DNA from: Hufsiella arboris
GTDB taxonomy: Bacteria; Bacteroidota; Bacteroidia; Sphingobacteriales; Sphingobacteriaceae
DNA length: 64,000 nt
Reading direction: 5' to 3'
NCBI RefSeq assembly: GCF_009834875.1
Contig: NZ_WVHT01000002.1
Span: 620,001 to 684,000, forward strand
A model generated the notes under the pieces. It was not told the origin of the DNA. It made no database searches and worked only from the letters and a program-made list of their open reading frames with translations. Position numbers and translations under genes: made by a program. Numbering within the stretch: the first letter of the stretch is position 1; each line of letters starts with the position of its first letter. Positions 8,990 through 18,086 of the stretch are shown one piece after another.

Positions 8990-10411
8990 ATGAGTATTAG
9001 CGAAACACTCAGGGAGAAATTCAGATTTGAGCCCACAAGTTGCCAGGAGCGGGTTTTTCTTAAGATCGACCAATTTATTGCGGCAAATGAAGGTGATGAA
9101 TGCTTTGTGTTAAAAGGCTATGCGGGTACGGGAAAAACAACTATCATCGCGGCACTTGTTAAAACTTTAGCCCAGTTCAATTTAAAATCGGTATTGCTGG
9201 CGCCTACTGGCCGGGCGGCTAAGGTGATGTCGGGCTATTCAAACAAAAAGGCGTTCACAATTCACAAAAAGATTTACCGGAAGAAGGACGCCATAACTCC
9301 TGACATGATTTTCGCGCTGGCACCAAATATGGCTGAGGATACGATTTTTATTGTTGATGAAGCATCTATGATCAGTGATGAATCAAGTGATTTCAGTAAG
9401 TTCAGCTTGTTGCATGATTTGATCAGCTACGTTTATAACGGCAAAAATTGTAAGCTGATGTTTGTCGGCGACACCGCTCAGTTGCCGCCTGTCGGTACCG
9501 AAAAAAGTCCGGCGCTCGACAACGCTTACCTGGCAGACCATTTTGCCATGACAATTTTTGGCGAAGAACTGCAGGAAGTTGTGCGCCAGGAAAAAGAATC
9601 AGGAATACTTGCAAATGCAACCAAGATCAGGCGGCAGCTTCAGATGAAAAAAGCCGGCTTCCCGAAATTTGTTATAAGCGGATTTAAAGACATTTATCAA
9701 ATGACAGGCGAGCGGCTGCCAGAAGGCTTGCATTACGCTTATGATAAGTACGGAATGGAGAACACGCTGGTTATCTGCCGTTCAAATAAAAACGCTAATA
9801 CCTACAATCAACAAATCCGAAACCGTATTCTTTATCGTGAGGAAGAACTAACCGGCGGGGATTATATTATGGTTGTCAGAAATAACTACTTCTGGCTTAA
9901 GGACGAAAATGCCGCAAACAATTTTATCGCCAATGGTGATATTGCAAAAATTAAACGCGTTCGTAATATTCACGAGATGTACGGATTTCGGTTTGCCGAC
10001 GCTGTTATTGAATTCGTTGATAATGAGCAGAGCGAGCCGCTGTCATGTAAACTAATGCTTGATACGTTGTATCTCGACAGCCCGAGTTTAACAAGTGCTG
10101 ATCAGAAGCGGTTTTTTGAGGCAGTGATGACCGATTACTCTCACATCACTAACAAAAGCATGCGCTTTCTCGAGCTAAAGACAAATCCTTACTATAATGC
10201 GCTGCAGGTAAAATTTGCATTTGCAACTACCTGCCATAAAGCGCAGGGCGGCCAATGGGATGCGGTATTTATTGATCAGGGTTATTTAACAGAAGAAATG
10301 GTTAACACCGATTTTTTAAGATGGCTTTACACAGCAATAACCCGGGCGGTTAAAGAGGTGTTCCTGGTCAACTTTAGCACGGAATTTTTTCACGCTAAAA
10401 GTTTACAGTAA
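8990..10411 (+). CDS. RecD/PIF1-like ATP-dependent DNA helicase
   Basis: 473 residues. Walker A is GYAGTGKT (residues 43-50), Walker B the IFIVDEAS segment, motif III GDTAQLPPVG, and the C-terminal UvrD_C_2 part has TCHKAQGGQWD and a LYTAITRA motif VI. This is superfamily 1B helicase architecture as in RecD2 without an N-terminal extension. It probably acts in DNA repair or replication restart. An upstream ATG at 8954 is possible; 8990 is chosen because related proteins begin at the MSISETL-like segment. The 3' end overlaps the convergent histidine kinase gene by 17 bp. Confidence 0.9.
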   Translation: MSISETLREKFRFEPTSCQERVFLKIDQFIAANEGDECFVLKGYAGTGKTTIIAALVKTLAQFNLKSVLLAPTGRAAKVMSGYSNKKAFTIHKKIYRKKDAITPDMIFALAPNMAEDTIFIVDEASMISDESSDFSKFSLLHDLISYVYNGKNCKLMFVGDTAQLPPVGTEKSPALDNAYLADHFAMTIFGEELQEVVRQEKESGILANATKIRRQLQMKKAGFPKFVISGFKDIYQMTGERLPEGLHYAYDKYGMENTLVICRSNKNANTYNQQIRNRILYREEELTGGDYIMVVRNNYFWLKDENAANNFIANGDIAKIKRVRNIHEMYGFRFADAVIEFVDNEQSEPLSCKLMLDTLYLDSPSLTSADQKRFFEAVMTDYSHITNKSMRFLELKTNPYYNALQVKFAFATTCHKAQGGQWDAVFIDQGYLTEEMVNTDFLRWLYTAITRAVKEVFLVNFSTEFFHAKSLQ

Positions 10412-11768
10412 AAGTACTACCAACATCGGGCATGCTGTTGACATCGATGCTGCCGCCCAATGCTAAAACCTGCTTCCGGGTGATATACAGTCCCACGCCT
10501 TTGCCATCAGCATTCTTATGAAACCTGCTGTAAAGATTGAACAGGCTTTCGCCGTTTTTTTCCAGATCGATACCCAGGCCGTTATCGCTAACGGCGAAAC
10601 AAATCTTGCTATCGTTTAGATATGAACGTATTGAAATTTGTGGTTCGCGCTCCGGGTGGCGGTACTTTATTGCGTTTGATAATAAATTTTGCAAGATACT
10701 TTCCAGGAACGTTCTGTGTACGTTAATTTTTGGTGCGTCGCTGAAATCACAATTTATTCGCGCGCCGGTGCTCTTGATATCAGCAGAAAGGTTTTTTACA
10801 ACGTGGCAATACACGTCGTTAAAAGATAAAACCTCCCGGGTGTCTATGGCTTCGTGTTTCAGGCGTAAATCCTCAATGATATCATCTAATTTGGCTACCA
10901 GGCATTCTGATGTTTCGACAAGTGCGCCAAAAATTTCTTCTTTTTCACCTTCTGTTTTAGACTGCACATAAAGTTTTAAAAGGGCCAGCTGATTGATTGC
11001 CGGCGATCTTAAATCATGTGAAGCGATGTAGGCAAAACGTTCCAGCTCGTCATTCTGCTGACGCAGATGTTCGCTCACTGCCTGTAAATTATTTTTCTTG
11101 GCTTCCAGCAACTCATTTTTTCTCGCTATACGGATGAAGAGATCGGCGATACGTTTCCGGTTTCGCATGATGGTTATGAATGCGACGATGACAAACGTCA
11201 GCAGAGCCCAGTTACTTGCAATTGAGAATAGCTGTAATTGTGAGCTTTGGTTCTTAATATCTCTGCTTTTGGCCGCCAGGATGTTTCTGTGGAGTCCGGC
11301 GATCCGCTTTATCTTCGATTCAATTACATTTGAAAGAATGTGTGCTTCTTCCGAGTTAACGTAACGAATGTTGGCTGCCAGGTCATCATTTCTGTCTATC
11401 AGCTCATCCATATCACTGATCTTTTTGCTTATAAGTTTTTGCAAACTTTCAATAGCATCATTCGTTTCTCCGGCTTCCGCTATCTGGGCATAAAATCTGG
11501 ATGAAGACTTCAGTAATTCACGCTTGGTTGATCCATACAGCAATTTATATCGGGTTTCCTTAGTTATAAGGTAATTCTGCTCATTCTCTGATGCTGTTTT
11601 AATATCTGCTAGTACTACGTTTGCATTCTCAATCAGGTAATAACTACGGTTTAATGCACTGAAGTTGTCTTCATTCTTGTAAAATTGATTCAGGAAAAAG
11701 ATGCTGTTGGCTACGATCAAGGTGATTGTTGCGCCAATGAGCAGATATATAAGTCTTACGTTTTTCAC
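10395..11768 (-). CDS. Membrane sensor histidine kinase with CHASE3-like domain
   Basis: 457 residues. A membrane helix at about 7-27 is followed by an extracytoplasmic helical region (about 30-178) resembling CHASE3, a second helix (about 186-202), a coiled coil (about 210-245), the H box SHDLRSP with His251, an N box LLSNAIKYRHP, G1 DNGLGID and G2 GKGVGLYITR. No response regulator is adjacent, so it is an orphan kinase. It sits convergent to the helicase. The upstream region carries a 7-bp inverted repeat (11817-11844). The ligand sensed by the CHASE3-like domain is unknown. Confidence 0.9.
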   Translation of the reverse strand: MKNVRLIYLLIGATITLIVANSIFFLNQFYKNEDNFSALNRSYYLIENANVVLADIKTASENEQNYLITKETRYKLLYGSTKRELLKSSSRFYAQIAEAGETNDAIESLQKLISKKISDMDELIDRNDDLAANIRYVNSEEAHILSNVIESKIKRIAGLHRNILAAKSRDIKNQSSQLQLFSIASNWALLTFVIVAFITIMRNRKRIADLFIRIARKNELLEAKKNNLQAVSEHLRQQNDELERFAYIASHDLRSPAINQLALLKLYVQSKTEGEKEEIFGALVETSECLVAKLDDIIEDLRLKHEAIDTREVLSFNDVYCHVVKNLSADIKSTGARINCDFSDAPKINVHRTFLESILQNLLSNAIKYRHPEREPQISIRSYLNDSKICFAVSDNGLGIDLEKNGESLFNLYSRFHKNADGKGVGLYITRKQVLALGGSIDVNSMPDVGSTFTVNF

Positions 11769-11816
11769 TTGTGGCAGTTGATGTAAAAATTATACGAAAG
11801 AAAAGTTCCCGGGGTT

Positions 11817-11844
11817 TTGTGACGGAAACTTTTTTTTGTCACAA
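11817..11844. promoter_or_regulatory. Inverted repeat upstream of the histidine kinase
   Basis: TTGTGAC (11817-11823) and GTCACAA (11838-11844) form a perfect 7-bp inverted repeat with a 14-bp spacer, about 49 bp upstream of the kinase start. The half-sites look like a dimeric regulator operator (TGTGA-type as in Crp-family sites), but the spacer is longer than the canonical 6 bp. Function not established. Confidence 0.35.
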
Positions 11845-11952
11845 CGCTATTACAATAGTTAAATTTAATATTAAATAAAACACACGGATCAAGTGTAACT
11901 ACTCAGATTTGTAGCGTTTTTTTACGCAATTTGTTACAGCTTGATATTTAAA

Positions 11953-12141
11953 ATGCAACAGTTAGTGCCAGCGAAGCTTTGCTATAACCACATTGGCGGC
12001 AAACTAGGTGAATTGCTTTTTGAAAGCTTTTTGAGAAATGGTTGGATCACAAAGGAACATCCTGATGATAAACACTACACCGTTACCGATGCCGGAAAAC
12101 AGGAGTTTTTGAAGATTGGAGTAGATGTGTCAAAAATTTAA
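11953..12141 (+). CDS. Orphan C-terminal module of an ArsR-type regulator
   Basis: 62 residues from an ATG at 11953. The pattern AKLCYNHIGGKLGELLFESFLRNG followed by a TVTDAGKQEFLKIG stretch resembles the C-terminal domain found after the winged helix in one subgroup of ArsR/SmtB regulators. The DNA-binding helix-turn-helix part is absent, and the 172 bp upstream show no in-frame remnant. It is either a free-standing small protein or a fragment. Divergent from the histidine kinase, about 150 bp before the ClC gene. Confidence 0.55.
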   Translation: MQQLVPAKLCYNHIGGKLGELLFESFLRNGWITKEHPDDKHYTVTDAGKQEFLKIGVDVSKI

Positions 12142-12293
12142 TGGCCTTTGCGTTGCTGAATATTTTATTTTTAACTTCGTGCTGACGGAAATGGTGTCTT
12201 CCGTTTAAAATAACCGCTTCGCGCTGATGACACCTGCAAAATGTATCCGACTTACCGGGTTTTAATTGTTTTTTATTGCAGGTGAACGTTTAG

Positions 12294-13664
12294 ATGAAAG
12301 ATCAATTTTCAATTTTCAAACAGCTAATCCGGTGGACGATTTGGATATTGCCCGTGGCACTGGTTACCGGCAGTATTGTTTCGCTTTTTTTATGGCTGTT
12401 AAACTGGGCCATCCATTTTAGATTTTCCCACAGTTGGTTGCTGTTCCTTTTACCGCTTGCCGGATTACTTATTCATGTAATTTATCAGTCTGCAGGCAAA
12501 TCATCCGAGAAGGGAAATAATCTGATTATCGAGCAAATACACCAGGACGAAGGGGACATACCCTGGCAGATGGCCCCGATCATTTTGATTACCACAATTA
12601 TGACACACCTTTTTGGCGGCTCGGCAGGGCGCGAAGGTACGGCTGTACAAATCGGCGGAAGCGTCGGATCGTTTTTTGGCAACGTGTTTAAACTGAACGG
12701 TGCTAACCGCCAGATAATTCTTACAGCCAGTGTAGCGGCCGGTTTTGGCGCCGTTTTCGGCACACCGCTAACTGGTGCGGTTTTCGCCATGGAGGTTCTT
12801 ACGATTGGAAAAATACAATATCGGGCGCTGCTTCCATCGTTAATGGCCGCTATTATCGGCGATATCACTGTTAGTGCCTGGCATGTTTCACATGTTCAGT
12901 ATCATATAGACGACCTGCCTTATACGCCGTTATTTATTTCAAACTTATTTCATTTTGACCTTTTGCTTTTTTTTAAGGTGATCATCGCATCGGCAGTTTT
13001 TGGTTTTGCCAGCTATCTGTTTACCATGATGACACATACCATTAAAAAAGCCGGCCTTAAGTTTTTTAAAACAAAGTGGATGATACCGGTTGCCGGCGGG
13101 CTAATCATTATTGGGCTGACACTTTTAATCGGTGCGCCTGACTATCTTAGCCTGGGAGTAAATCCGGAATATCCGGGCGCTGTTACCATCTCATCTGCAT
13201 TTCATACCGGCGGATCCCACGGCTGGAGCTGGCTGTGGAAAACACTATACACAAGCATCACACTCGGAAGCGGATTTAAAGGTGGCGAAGTCACACCGCT
13301 GTTCTATATCGGTGCAACGCTTGGTAATTCATTATCAGATCTATTGAATGCTCCCGTCAGCCTATTCGCAGCATTAGGCTTTATTGCAGTTTTTGCCGGC
13401 GCAACGAATACACCAATAGCCTGTACCTTTATGGGAATCGAACTTTTTGGAGGTGAACATGCTATATTATTTGCCACCGCGTGTTTTACCGCATATTATT
13501 TCAGCGGGCACTCCGGAATTTATGGAGCACAAAGGATAGAAATTGCCAAATTTGATGACCCTTCCTCGATCGATGAATCGATCTCGAAAACTATGGAAAA
13601 GAAAGTTTTCAGGTATAAACAGCTTCTCAAATACAATAAGTTTTTTAAAGGCCGGCAGCAGTAA
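12294..13664 (+). CDS. ClC-family chloride channel/transporter
   Basis: 456 residues with about ten or more hydrophobic helices. The selectivity motif GREGT (Glu114 as the gating glutamate) in the GGSAGREG segment and the GSGFKGGEVTPLF motif identify a voltage-gated chloride channel (ClC) family member. The canonical GREGP has Thr in place of Pro here. No C-terminal CBS domains are present, as in prokaryotic short forms. The start follows a 152-bp gap after the ArsR-like module. Whether it is a channel or a H+/Cl- antiporter cannot be told. Confidence 0.93.
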   Translation: MKDQFSIFKQLIRWTIWILPVALVTGSIVSLFLWLLNWAIHFRFSHSWLLFLLPLAGLLIHVIYQSAGKSSEKGNNLIIEQIHQDEGDIPWQMAPIILITTIMTHLFGGSAGREGTAVQIGGSVGSFFGNVFKLNGANRQIILTASVAAGFGAVFGTPLTGAVFAMEVLTIGKIQYRALLPSLMAAIIGDITVSAWHVSHVQYHIDDLPYTPLFISNLFHFDLLLFFKVIIASAVFGFASYLFTMMTHTIKKAGLKFFKTKWMIPVAGGLIIIGLTLLIGAPDYLSLGVNPEYPGAVTISSAFHTGGSHGWSWLWKTLYTSITLGSGFKGGEVTPLFYIGATLGNSLSDLLNAPVSLFAALGFIAVFAGATNTPIACTFMGIELFGGEHAILFATACFTAYYFSGHSGIYGAQRIEIAKFDDPSSIDESISKTMEKKVFRYKQLLKYNKFFKGRQQ

Positions 13665-13812
13665 GTTGCTTAAAAGTATCACGACAATTCGAGTTGTTTT
13701 ATCGCTATTTAACGAAATGACGTTATTTTAAGGTCAATTGTCTTTTGTAAGTAATTGATTATTAATTATTTGAAATGATGGCATTAGTTTGGCTGTTGCT
13801 AAATTGATCAAC

Positions 13813-14430
13813 ATGGAAAACACCCGGATTCAACTGGAATTTTTTGAAAAGCAAACTTGTAAGCTCGGATATGAGCTAATTCGCGATATTCTGAGGCCGC
13901 GCAAAGTTGCAAAAAAACAGGTGATCGCGAATGAAGGGTCCATGTGTCGGAGTTTGATATTTATTGTGAAAGGCGCCATGCGTTTATACAGTATTGACGA
14001 CAAGGGACGGCAACATACGATGTATCTGGCTTGCGACAATCAATGGATAAGCGATTTTGAAAGTTTTGGCACAAATCTGACATCTGGTTTCACAATTGAA
14101 GCTGTCGAAGATTGCGAGTTGCTAATTATTTCAGCCGATCGCCTTAAAGCGGAGTTAACCCGGAATCCAGGTCTTGCCCATTTTTTAAATGATATATACC
14201 GTGAAATAACCGGAGAATACCAAAGACGCATATTGAGTTTAATAGGTTCTTCAGCCGAAGAGCGATATGAAACTTTTAGCAGATCATATCCTCACATTAT
14301 AGGCCGGTTACCGCAGACAGTCATAGCCTCGTATCTTGGTTTATGTCCTGAAACGGTTAGTCGTATTAAAAATAAACTCTTAACAGAAAATTCTGTTATA
14401 TCCAACCGTTTGAAATTAATTGCTTGCTAA
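13813..14430 (+). CDS. Crp/Fnr-family transcriptional regulator
   Basis: 205 residues from ATG 13813 (a TTG at 13789 in the same frame is less likely). Residues about 10-120 form the cyclic-nucleotide-binding-type beta roll, and the C-terminal helix-turn-helix lies in ASYLGLCPETVSRIKNKL. The canonical phosphate-binding cassette of cAMP receptors (GExxxxxRSA-like) is replaced by a sequence around DFESFGTNLTSGF, so cAMP binding is doubtful, as is common in Bacteroidota members. It lies 102 bp upstream of the Omp85/cyclase block on the same strand and could regulate it, which is inference. Confidence 0.88.
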   Translation: MENTRIQLEFFEKQTCKLGYELIRDILRPRKVAKKQVIANEGSMCRSLIFIVKGAMRLYSIDDKGRQHTMYLACDNQWISDFESFGTNLTSGFTIEAVEDCELLIISADRLKAELTRNPGLAHFLNDIYREITGEYQRRILSLIGSSAEERYETFSRSYPHIIGRLPQTVIASYLGLCPETVSRIKNKLLTENSVISNRLKLIAC

Positions 14431-14532
14431 GCAACGTAATCTTTCAAGGCGATTTCAGTATATTTTTTAATTTTATATAAATATTTACCGTTTTAAAACT
14501 CTGATTACTTAACTAACCCGTAATTCTGAAGA

Positions 14533-17094
14533 ATGCTATACGTTAAAATGAACCATTTTTTAAGAAATGCCGGCTTGCTTGCCTGCTCATTTTTCATTAT
14601 CAGCACATTAAAGGCCCAGGATAGTGTTAAAGTGCGTGCTCATGCTTCTTATAACGACGTTAGTGGCTTTCATAAGTTCTTTTTTGGAGAAAATTACCGT
14701 AAGGAATGGGCGGCAGAAACGACTCTGCCGGTAATTCGGATTTCCGAAATAAAAGGCGGTTTAAAAGCACTTGAACGTGGTGGCGGCAATCAAACAAAAT
14801 CCCTTCGACTAGTTGATAAAAAAGGGCAGGAATGGGTGTTAAGAAGTATTGAAAAATTTCCCGAAGTGCTCTTGCCGGAAGCTATAAGAAACACATTCGC
14901 TAAAGATTGGGTGAATGACGCTATGTCAGCTCAACATCCATACTCAGCTTTAATCGTGCCTGTGCTTGCCGATGCCGAAGGAATATATCATAGCAATCCT
15001 ATTATCGGAAAAGTGTTGCCAGACAGTGCTTTAGGTAAGTTCTCCGCTGACTTTGAGAATCAGCTTTGCCTGCTTGAAGAGCGCGAACCGATAGGGAAAT
15101 CAGATAATTCGATAAAGATGTTAAGCAGCCTCCGCGAAGACAATGATAACCAGGTAGCGGACGAGGCGTTTTTACGGGCTATAATGCTAGATTTAGTGAT
15201 GGGGGACTGGGACCGGCATCTGGATCAATGGAGATGGAGGGATGAAAAAGACGGATCCGGAAAGCTTTACATGCCAGTGCCGAGAGACAGGGATCAGGTG
15301 TTTTACGTAAACCAAGGCATCGTGCCGCGCAGTGTTTCAAGGCGATGGTTTTTTCCATTTATGCAGGGTTTTAAAGGTGAGATAGAAAACGTCAACACAC
15401 AGCTTTGGGAAACGCGGGTTTTGGTTACCCGTGTTTTAAATCAGATAAGCTATGAAAAATGGATGTCGGTGACTAATGATTTTATTTCGCGGATTCCCGA
15501 CAGTGTGCTGGAACGAGCACTCAAGAGACTTCCGGAATCGTCATACAATATCAGACACAAAGAGTTGCTCGCGAATATGCAGCAGCGTAGAAACAGTTTT
15601 CCAGCGGAAATGGACAAATTCTACCGGTTTTTAAATAAAATCGTAGATGTTGAACTCTCTGATAAGAACGAAAAGATCGTTCTTACTGACACTGCCGAAA
15701 GGAAATTAAATGTCCGCATATATAAAATTTCTAAATCCGGAGAACTTGAACAGCAATTGTTCTTTAAAGCGCTGGATCCTGAAATTACACGCGAAGTAAG
15801 AATTTTTACAGCTAAAGGCAACGACCAGGTGTTAGTAGACAACAAGACTTCACCTGTGAAAGTTCGTGTGGTTGGCGGGCAGGGCGATAAAAATTATTCG
15901 GCCGCTGCTTCGAACAGGAAGGTAAAAGTTTATGATCTTAAAAGCAATGATCATTTTACCGACCCGGAACATCGTTTTAGTAAGCATTTGTCGAACGACA
16001 GTTCAAATGTTAGTATTGTACAAACTAACCGCTATAATATACCTCAGCCTCTGGTGACTGGCGGCTACAATAAAGATGACGGCTTGTTACTGGGTTTAGG
16101 AATAAAATATACATACCAGGGTTTTAGAAAAGTACCCTACGCAGGTGTCCAGTCGTTTACGGCGGGACATTCATTTTCCACGAAAGCTTTTCGGTTGAGG
16201 TACTCAGGTGAATGGCTTCGCGCTATCGGCAGCGCCGATATCGTTGTGCAGGCTACGGCTTACGCACCCAACAATACCATGAATTTTTATGGCCGCGGAA
16301 ATGAAACTCCATTTGACAAGTCAGGTGATTTTGTGACTTATTATCGCACGCGGTTTAATTTATACCAGGTTGATCCTACAATACGGTGGCGACATCCGGG
16401 TGGCATTTCAATAGAAAGCGGATTATCTTTTCAATACTATCATTACAATCCAGGCGATAATACAGGGCGTTTCATCAATAGTAACGCCGATATCGGTTCC
16501 TATGACAGTACTACGCTCGACCGCGAAAAAGTTCATGGCGGAGTGACTTTTAATTTTACACAGGATAGGAGGGGAAACAAGCTATTGCCGGTCTCCGGGA
16601 TTTATATGAATTTTAAAGCCGCGGCTTACAAGGGCTTAAATTCTTTTTCAGAATCATTTGTGAGGATACTTCCTGAGTTTAGCTTTTACCAGAAAATAAG
16701 CCGTGATTCTGTTTTAGTACTTGCTAACCGTACCGGAGGAGGAATAACTTTCGGTGACGCAACTTTTTATCAATCTGTTTTCCTGGGTGGACAAGGGAAT
16801 TTACTTGGCTACAGGCAATTTCGCTTTGCCGGGGAGCAAATGCTATATAACAACCTGGAATTAAGACTGCGTTTTGGACAGCTGGCAAATTACATTTTGC
16901 CCGGGGAGATCGGCATGAATGCATTTTATGATATCGGCCGTGTTTGGGTTAAAAATGAAGATTCTTCAAAATGGCACCAGGGCGTTGGTGCCGGGTTGTA
17001 TTTCGCGCCGGCGCGTTATCTGGTTGCACAATTTATTGAAGGATATTCAACCGAAGGATGGTATCCGTACATCAGATTAAGCATGAGATTTTAA
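14533..17094 (+). CDS. Omp85 (BamA/TamA)-type barrel with N-terminal kinase-like domain
   Basis: 853 residues; the ATG at 14548 is an alternative start. A signal peptide ends near residue 29 (LKAQ). Residues about 80-260 show an order of motifs like PI3K/HipA-type kinases: GGGNQTKSL then LRLVDKKGQEWVLR near 83-104, a catalytic-loop-like GDWDRHLDQ at 224-232, and a metal-binding-like PRDRDQVF at 250-257. Residues about 500-853 form an Omp85-type outer-membrane barrel ending in RLSMRF. There are no POTRA repeats visible between them. Related Bacteroidota proteins are annotated simply as BamA/TamA family. Kinase activity is unproven and ATP is not expected outside the cytoplasm. It precedes the cyclase by 37 bp. 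Confidence 0.8.
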   Translation: MLYVKMNHFLRNAGLLACSFFIISTLKAQDSVKVRAHASYNDVSGFHKFFFGENYRKEWAAETTLPVIRISEIKGGLKALERGGGNQTKSLRLVDKKGQEWVLRSIEKFPEVLLPEAIRNTFAKDWVNDAMSAQHPYSALIVPVLADAEGIYHSNPIIGKVLPDSALGKFSADFENQLCLLEEREPIGKSDNSIKMLSSLREDNDNQVADEAFLRAIMLDLVMGDWDRHLDQWRWRDEKDGSGKLYMPVPRDRDQVFYVNQGIVPRSVSRRWFFPFMQGFKGEIENVNTQLWETRVLVTRVLNQISYEKWMSVTNDFISRIPDSVLERALKRLPESSYNIRHKELLANMQQRRNSFPAEMDKFYRFLNKIVDVELSDKNEKIVLTDTAERKLNVRIYKISKSGELEQQLFFKALDPEITREVRIFTAKGNDQVLVDNKTSPVKVRVVGGQGDKNYSAAASNRKVKVYDLKSNDHFTDPEHRFSKHLSNDSSNVSIVQTNRYNIPQPLVTGGYNKDDGLLLGLGIKYTYQGFRKVPYAGVQSFTAGHSFSTKAFRLRYSGEWLRAIGSADIVVQATAYAPNNTMNFYGRGNETPFDKSGDFVTYYRTRFNLYQVDPTIRWRHPGGISIESGLSFQYYHYNPGDNTGRFINSNADIGSYDSTTLDREKVHGGVTFNFTQDRRGNKLLPVSGIYMNFKAAAYKGLNSFSESFVRILPEFSFYQKISRDSVLVLANRTGGGITFGDATFYQSVFLGGQGNLLGYRQFRFAGEQMLYNNLELRLRFGQLANYILPGEIGMNAFYDIGRVWVKNEDSSKWHQGVGAGLYFAPARYLVAQFIEGYSTEGWYPYIRLSMRF

Positions 17095-17131
17095 CAGGAA
17101 TTGACTAATTTCAGCTATTAATTTTCAGATC

Positions 17132-18085
17132 ATGGGTGGCGAGCGATTTTTTGAATTGACTATTACCGGTGAAGAAAAACTAAGCATCCCCCAGGGAAAA
17201 TCTATCCTTGAAACGGCATTATCCGCCAAAATTCCTTTTTATCACGATTGCGGAGGTAAAGCTAAATGTACTACCTGCCGGGTAATTGTTTTAGACGGGG
17301 AGGAGTGGCTCAATAAACCCAATTCGCGGGAACAGGCAGCGAAGGAAAAAATGCGTTTGCCAGATACTGTTCGACTTGCATGCCAGACACAGGTTCTCGG
17401 CGGCGAAGTTACCGTTCAGCGTCTTATTCGCGATAAGGATGATATTTACTATTATGTTGGGAGCAAAGCTTACAGTGACAAACTAACCATCGGCGAAGAA
17501 CGCGAGTTAACTTTGTTTTTTCTCGATATAAAGGATTTTACTTCACTTATAGAATCTAACCTCCCTTTCGACGTAATGCACATCTTAAGGCGTTTGTTCA
17601 ATATTTTTAAAAAAGCCATTGAAAAGCACGAGGGAAAAATATTAGAAACTGCCGGAGATGGTTTGTATGCTGTCTTCGGATTAAATAATGATTCGATAGC
17701 TGAGACAGCGCAAAATGCAGTAGATGCAGCTCATGCAATAAACATTGAACTCGACTTGTGTAACGAGCAATATTTTAGTCTGTTCGGCAAATCGTTTGAA
17801 GTGGGTATAGGGATTCATGCTGGCAACACCGTTGTTGGTAGTATCGGGCTCGGTATAAACAACAATTTAACCGTGATGGGTTTTGCTGTAAATGTTGCAT
17901 CCCGACTGCAGTCACTGACACGTTCGTTGAATAATAACATAATAATTTCCCGTACTATTTTAAAACGATTGACCTCGTTACCTGAACAAAAAATTGCAAA
18001 GAAAATTAAACTTAAAGGTGTAAGTAAATTTATGACCGCTTATTTAATTGGCCGAGAATTTAATGCAGCTCAAAAAAATGATTAG
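17132..18085 (+). CDS. [2Fe-2S] ferredoxin-class III nucleotide cyclase fusion
   Basis: 317 residues. Residues about 5-100 are a 2Fe-2S ferredoxin domain with the four cysteines Cys40, Cys46, Cys49 and Cys84 in the plant-type pattern C-x5-C-x2-C...C. Residues about 125-305 are a class III cyclase catalytic domain: metal aspartates Asp132 (LDIKDFT) and Asp176 (AGDGL), and transition-state residues Asn254 and Arg258 (VNVASR). The base-selecting positions appear to be Glu172 and Thr247, unlike Lys/Asp of adenylate cyclases or Glu/Cys of guanylate cyclases. No membrane segment is seen, so the enzyme is soluble. Its stop is one base before the next ATG. Redox control of the cyclase is inferred from the domain pair. 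Confidence 0.92.
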   Translation: MGGERFFELTITGEEKLSIPQGKSILETALSAKIPFYHDCGGKAKCTTCRVIVLDGEEWLNKPNSREQAAKEKMRLPDTVRLACQTQVLGGEVTVQRLIRDKDDIYYYVGSKAYSDKLTIGEERELTLFFLDIKDFTSLIESNLPFDVMHILRRLFNIFKKAIEKHEGKILETAGDGLYAVFGLNNDSIAETAQNAVDAAHAINIELDLCNEQYFSLFGKSFEVGIGIHAGNTVVGSIGLGINNNLTVMGFAVNVASRLQSLTRSLNNNIIISRTILKRLTSLPEQKIAKKIKLKGVSKFMTAYLIGREFNAAQKND

Positions 18086-18086
18086 C

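Noticed and set aside
10537-10971. Plus-strand frame opposite the histidine kinase catalytic region
   Set aside because: Antisense to conserved kinase motifs; no domain or own promoter seen.
12185-12204. 6-bp inverted repeat (ACGGAA/TTCCGT) after the ArsR-like gene
   Set aside because: Short stem with only a weak AT-rich tail; too weak to call a terminator.
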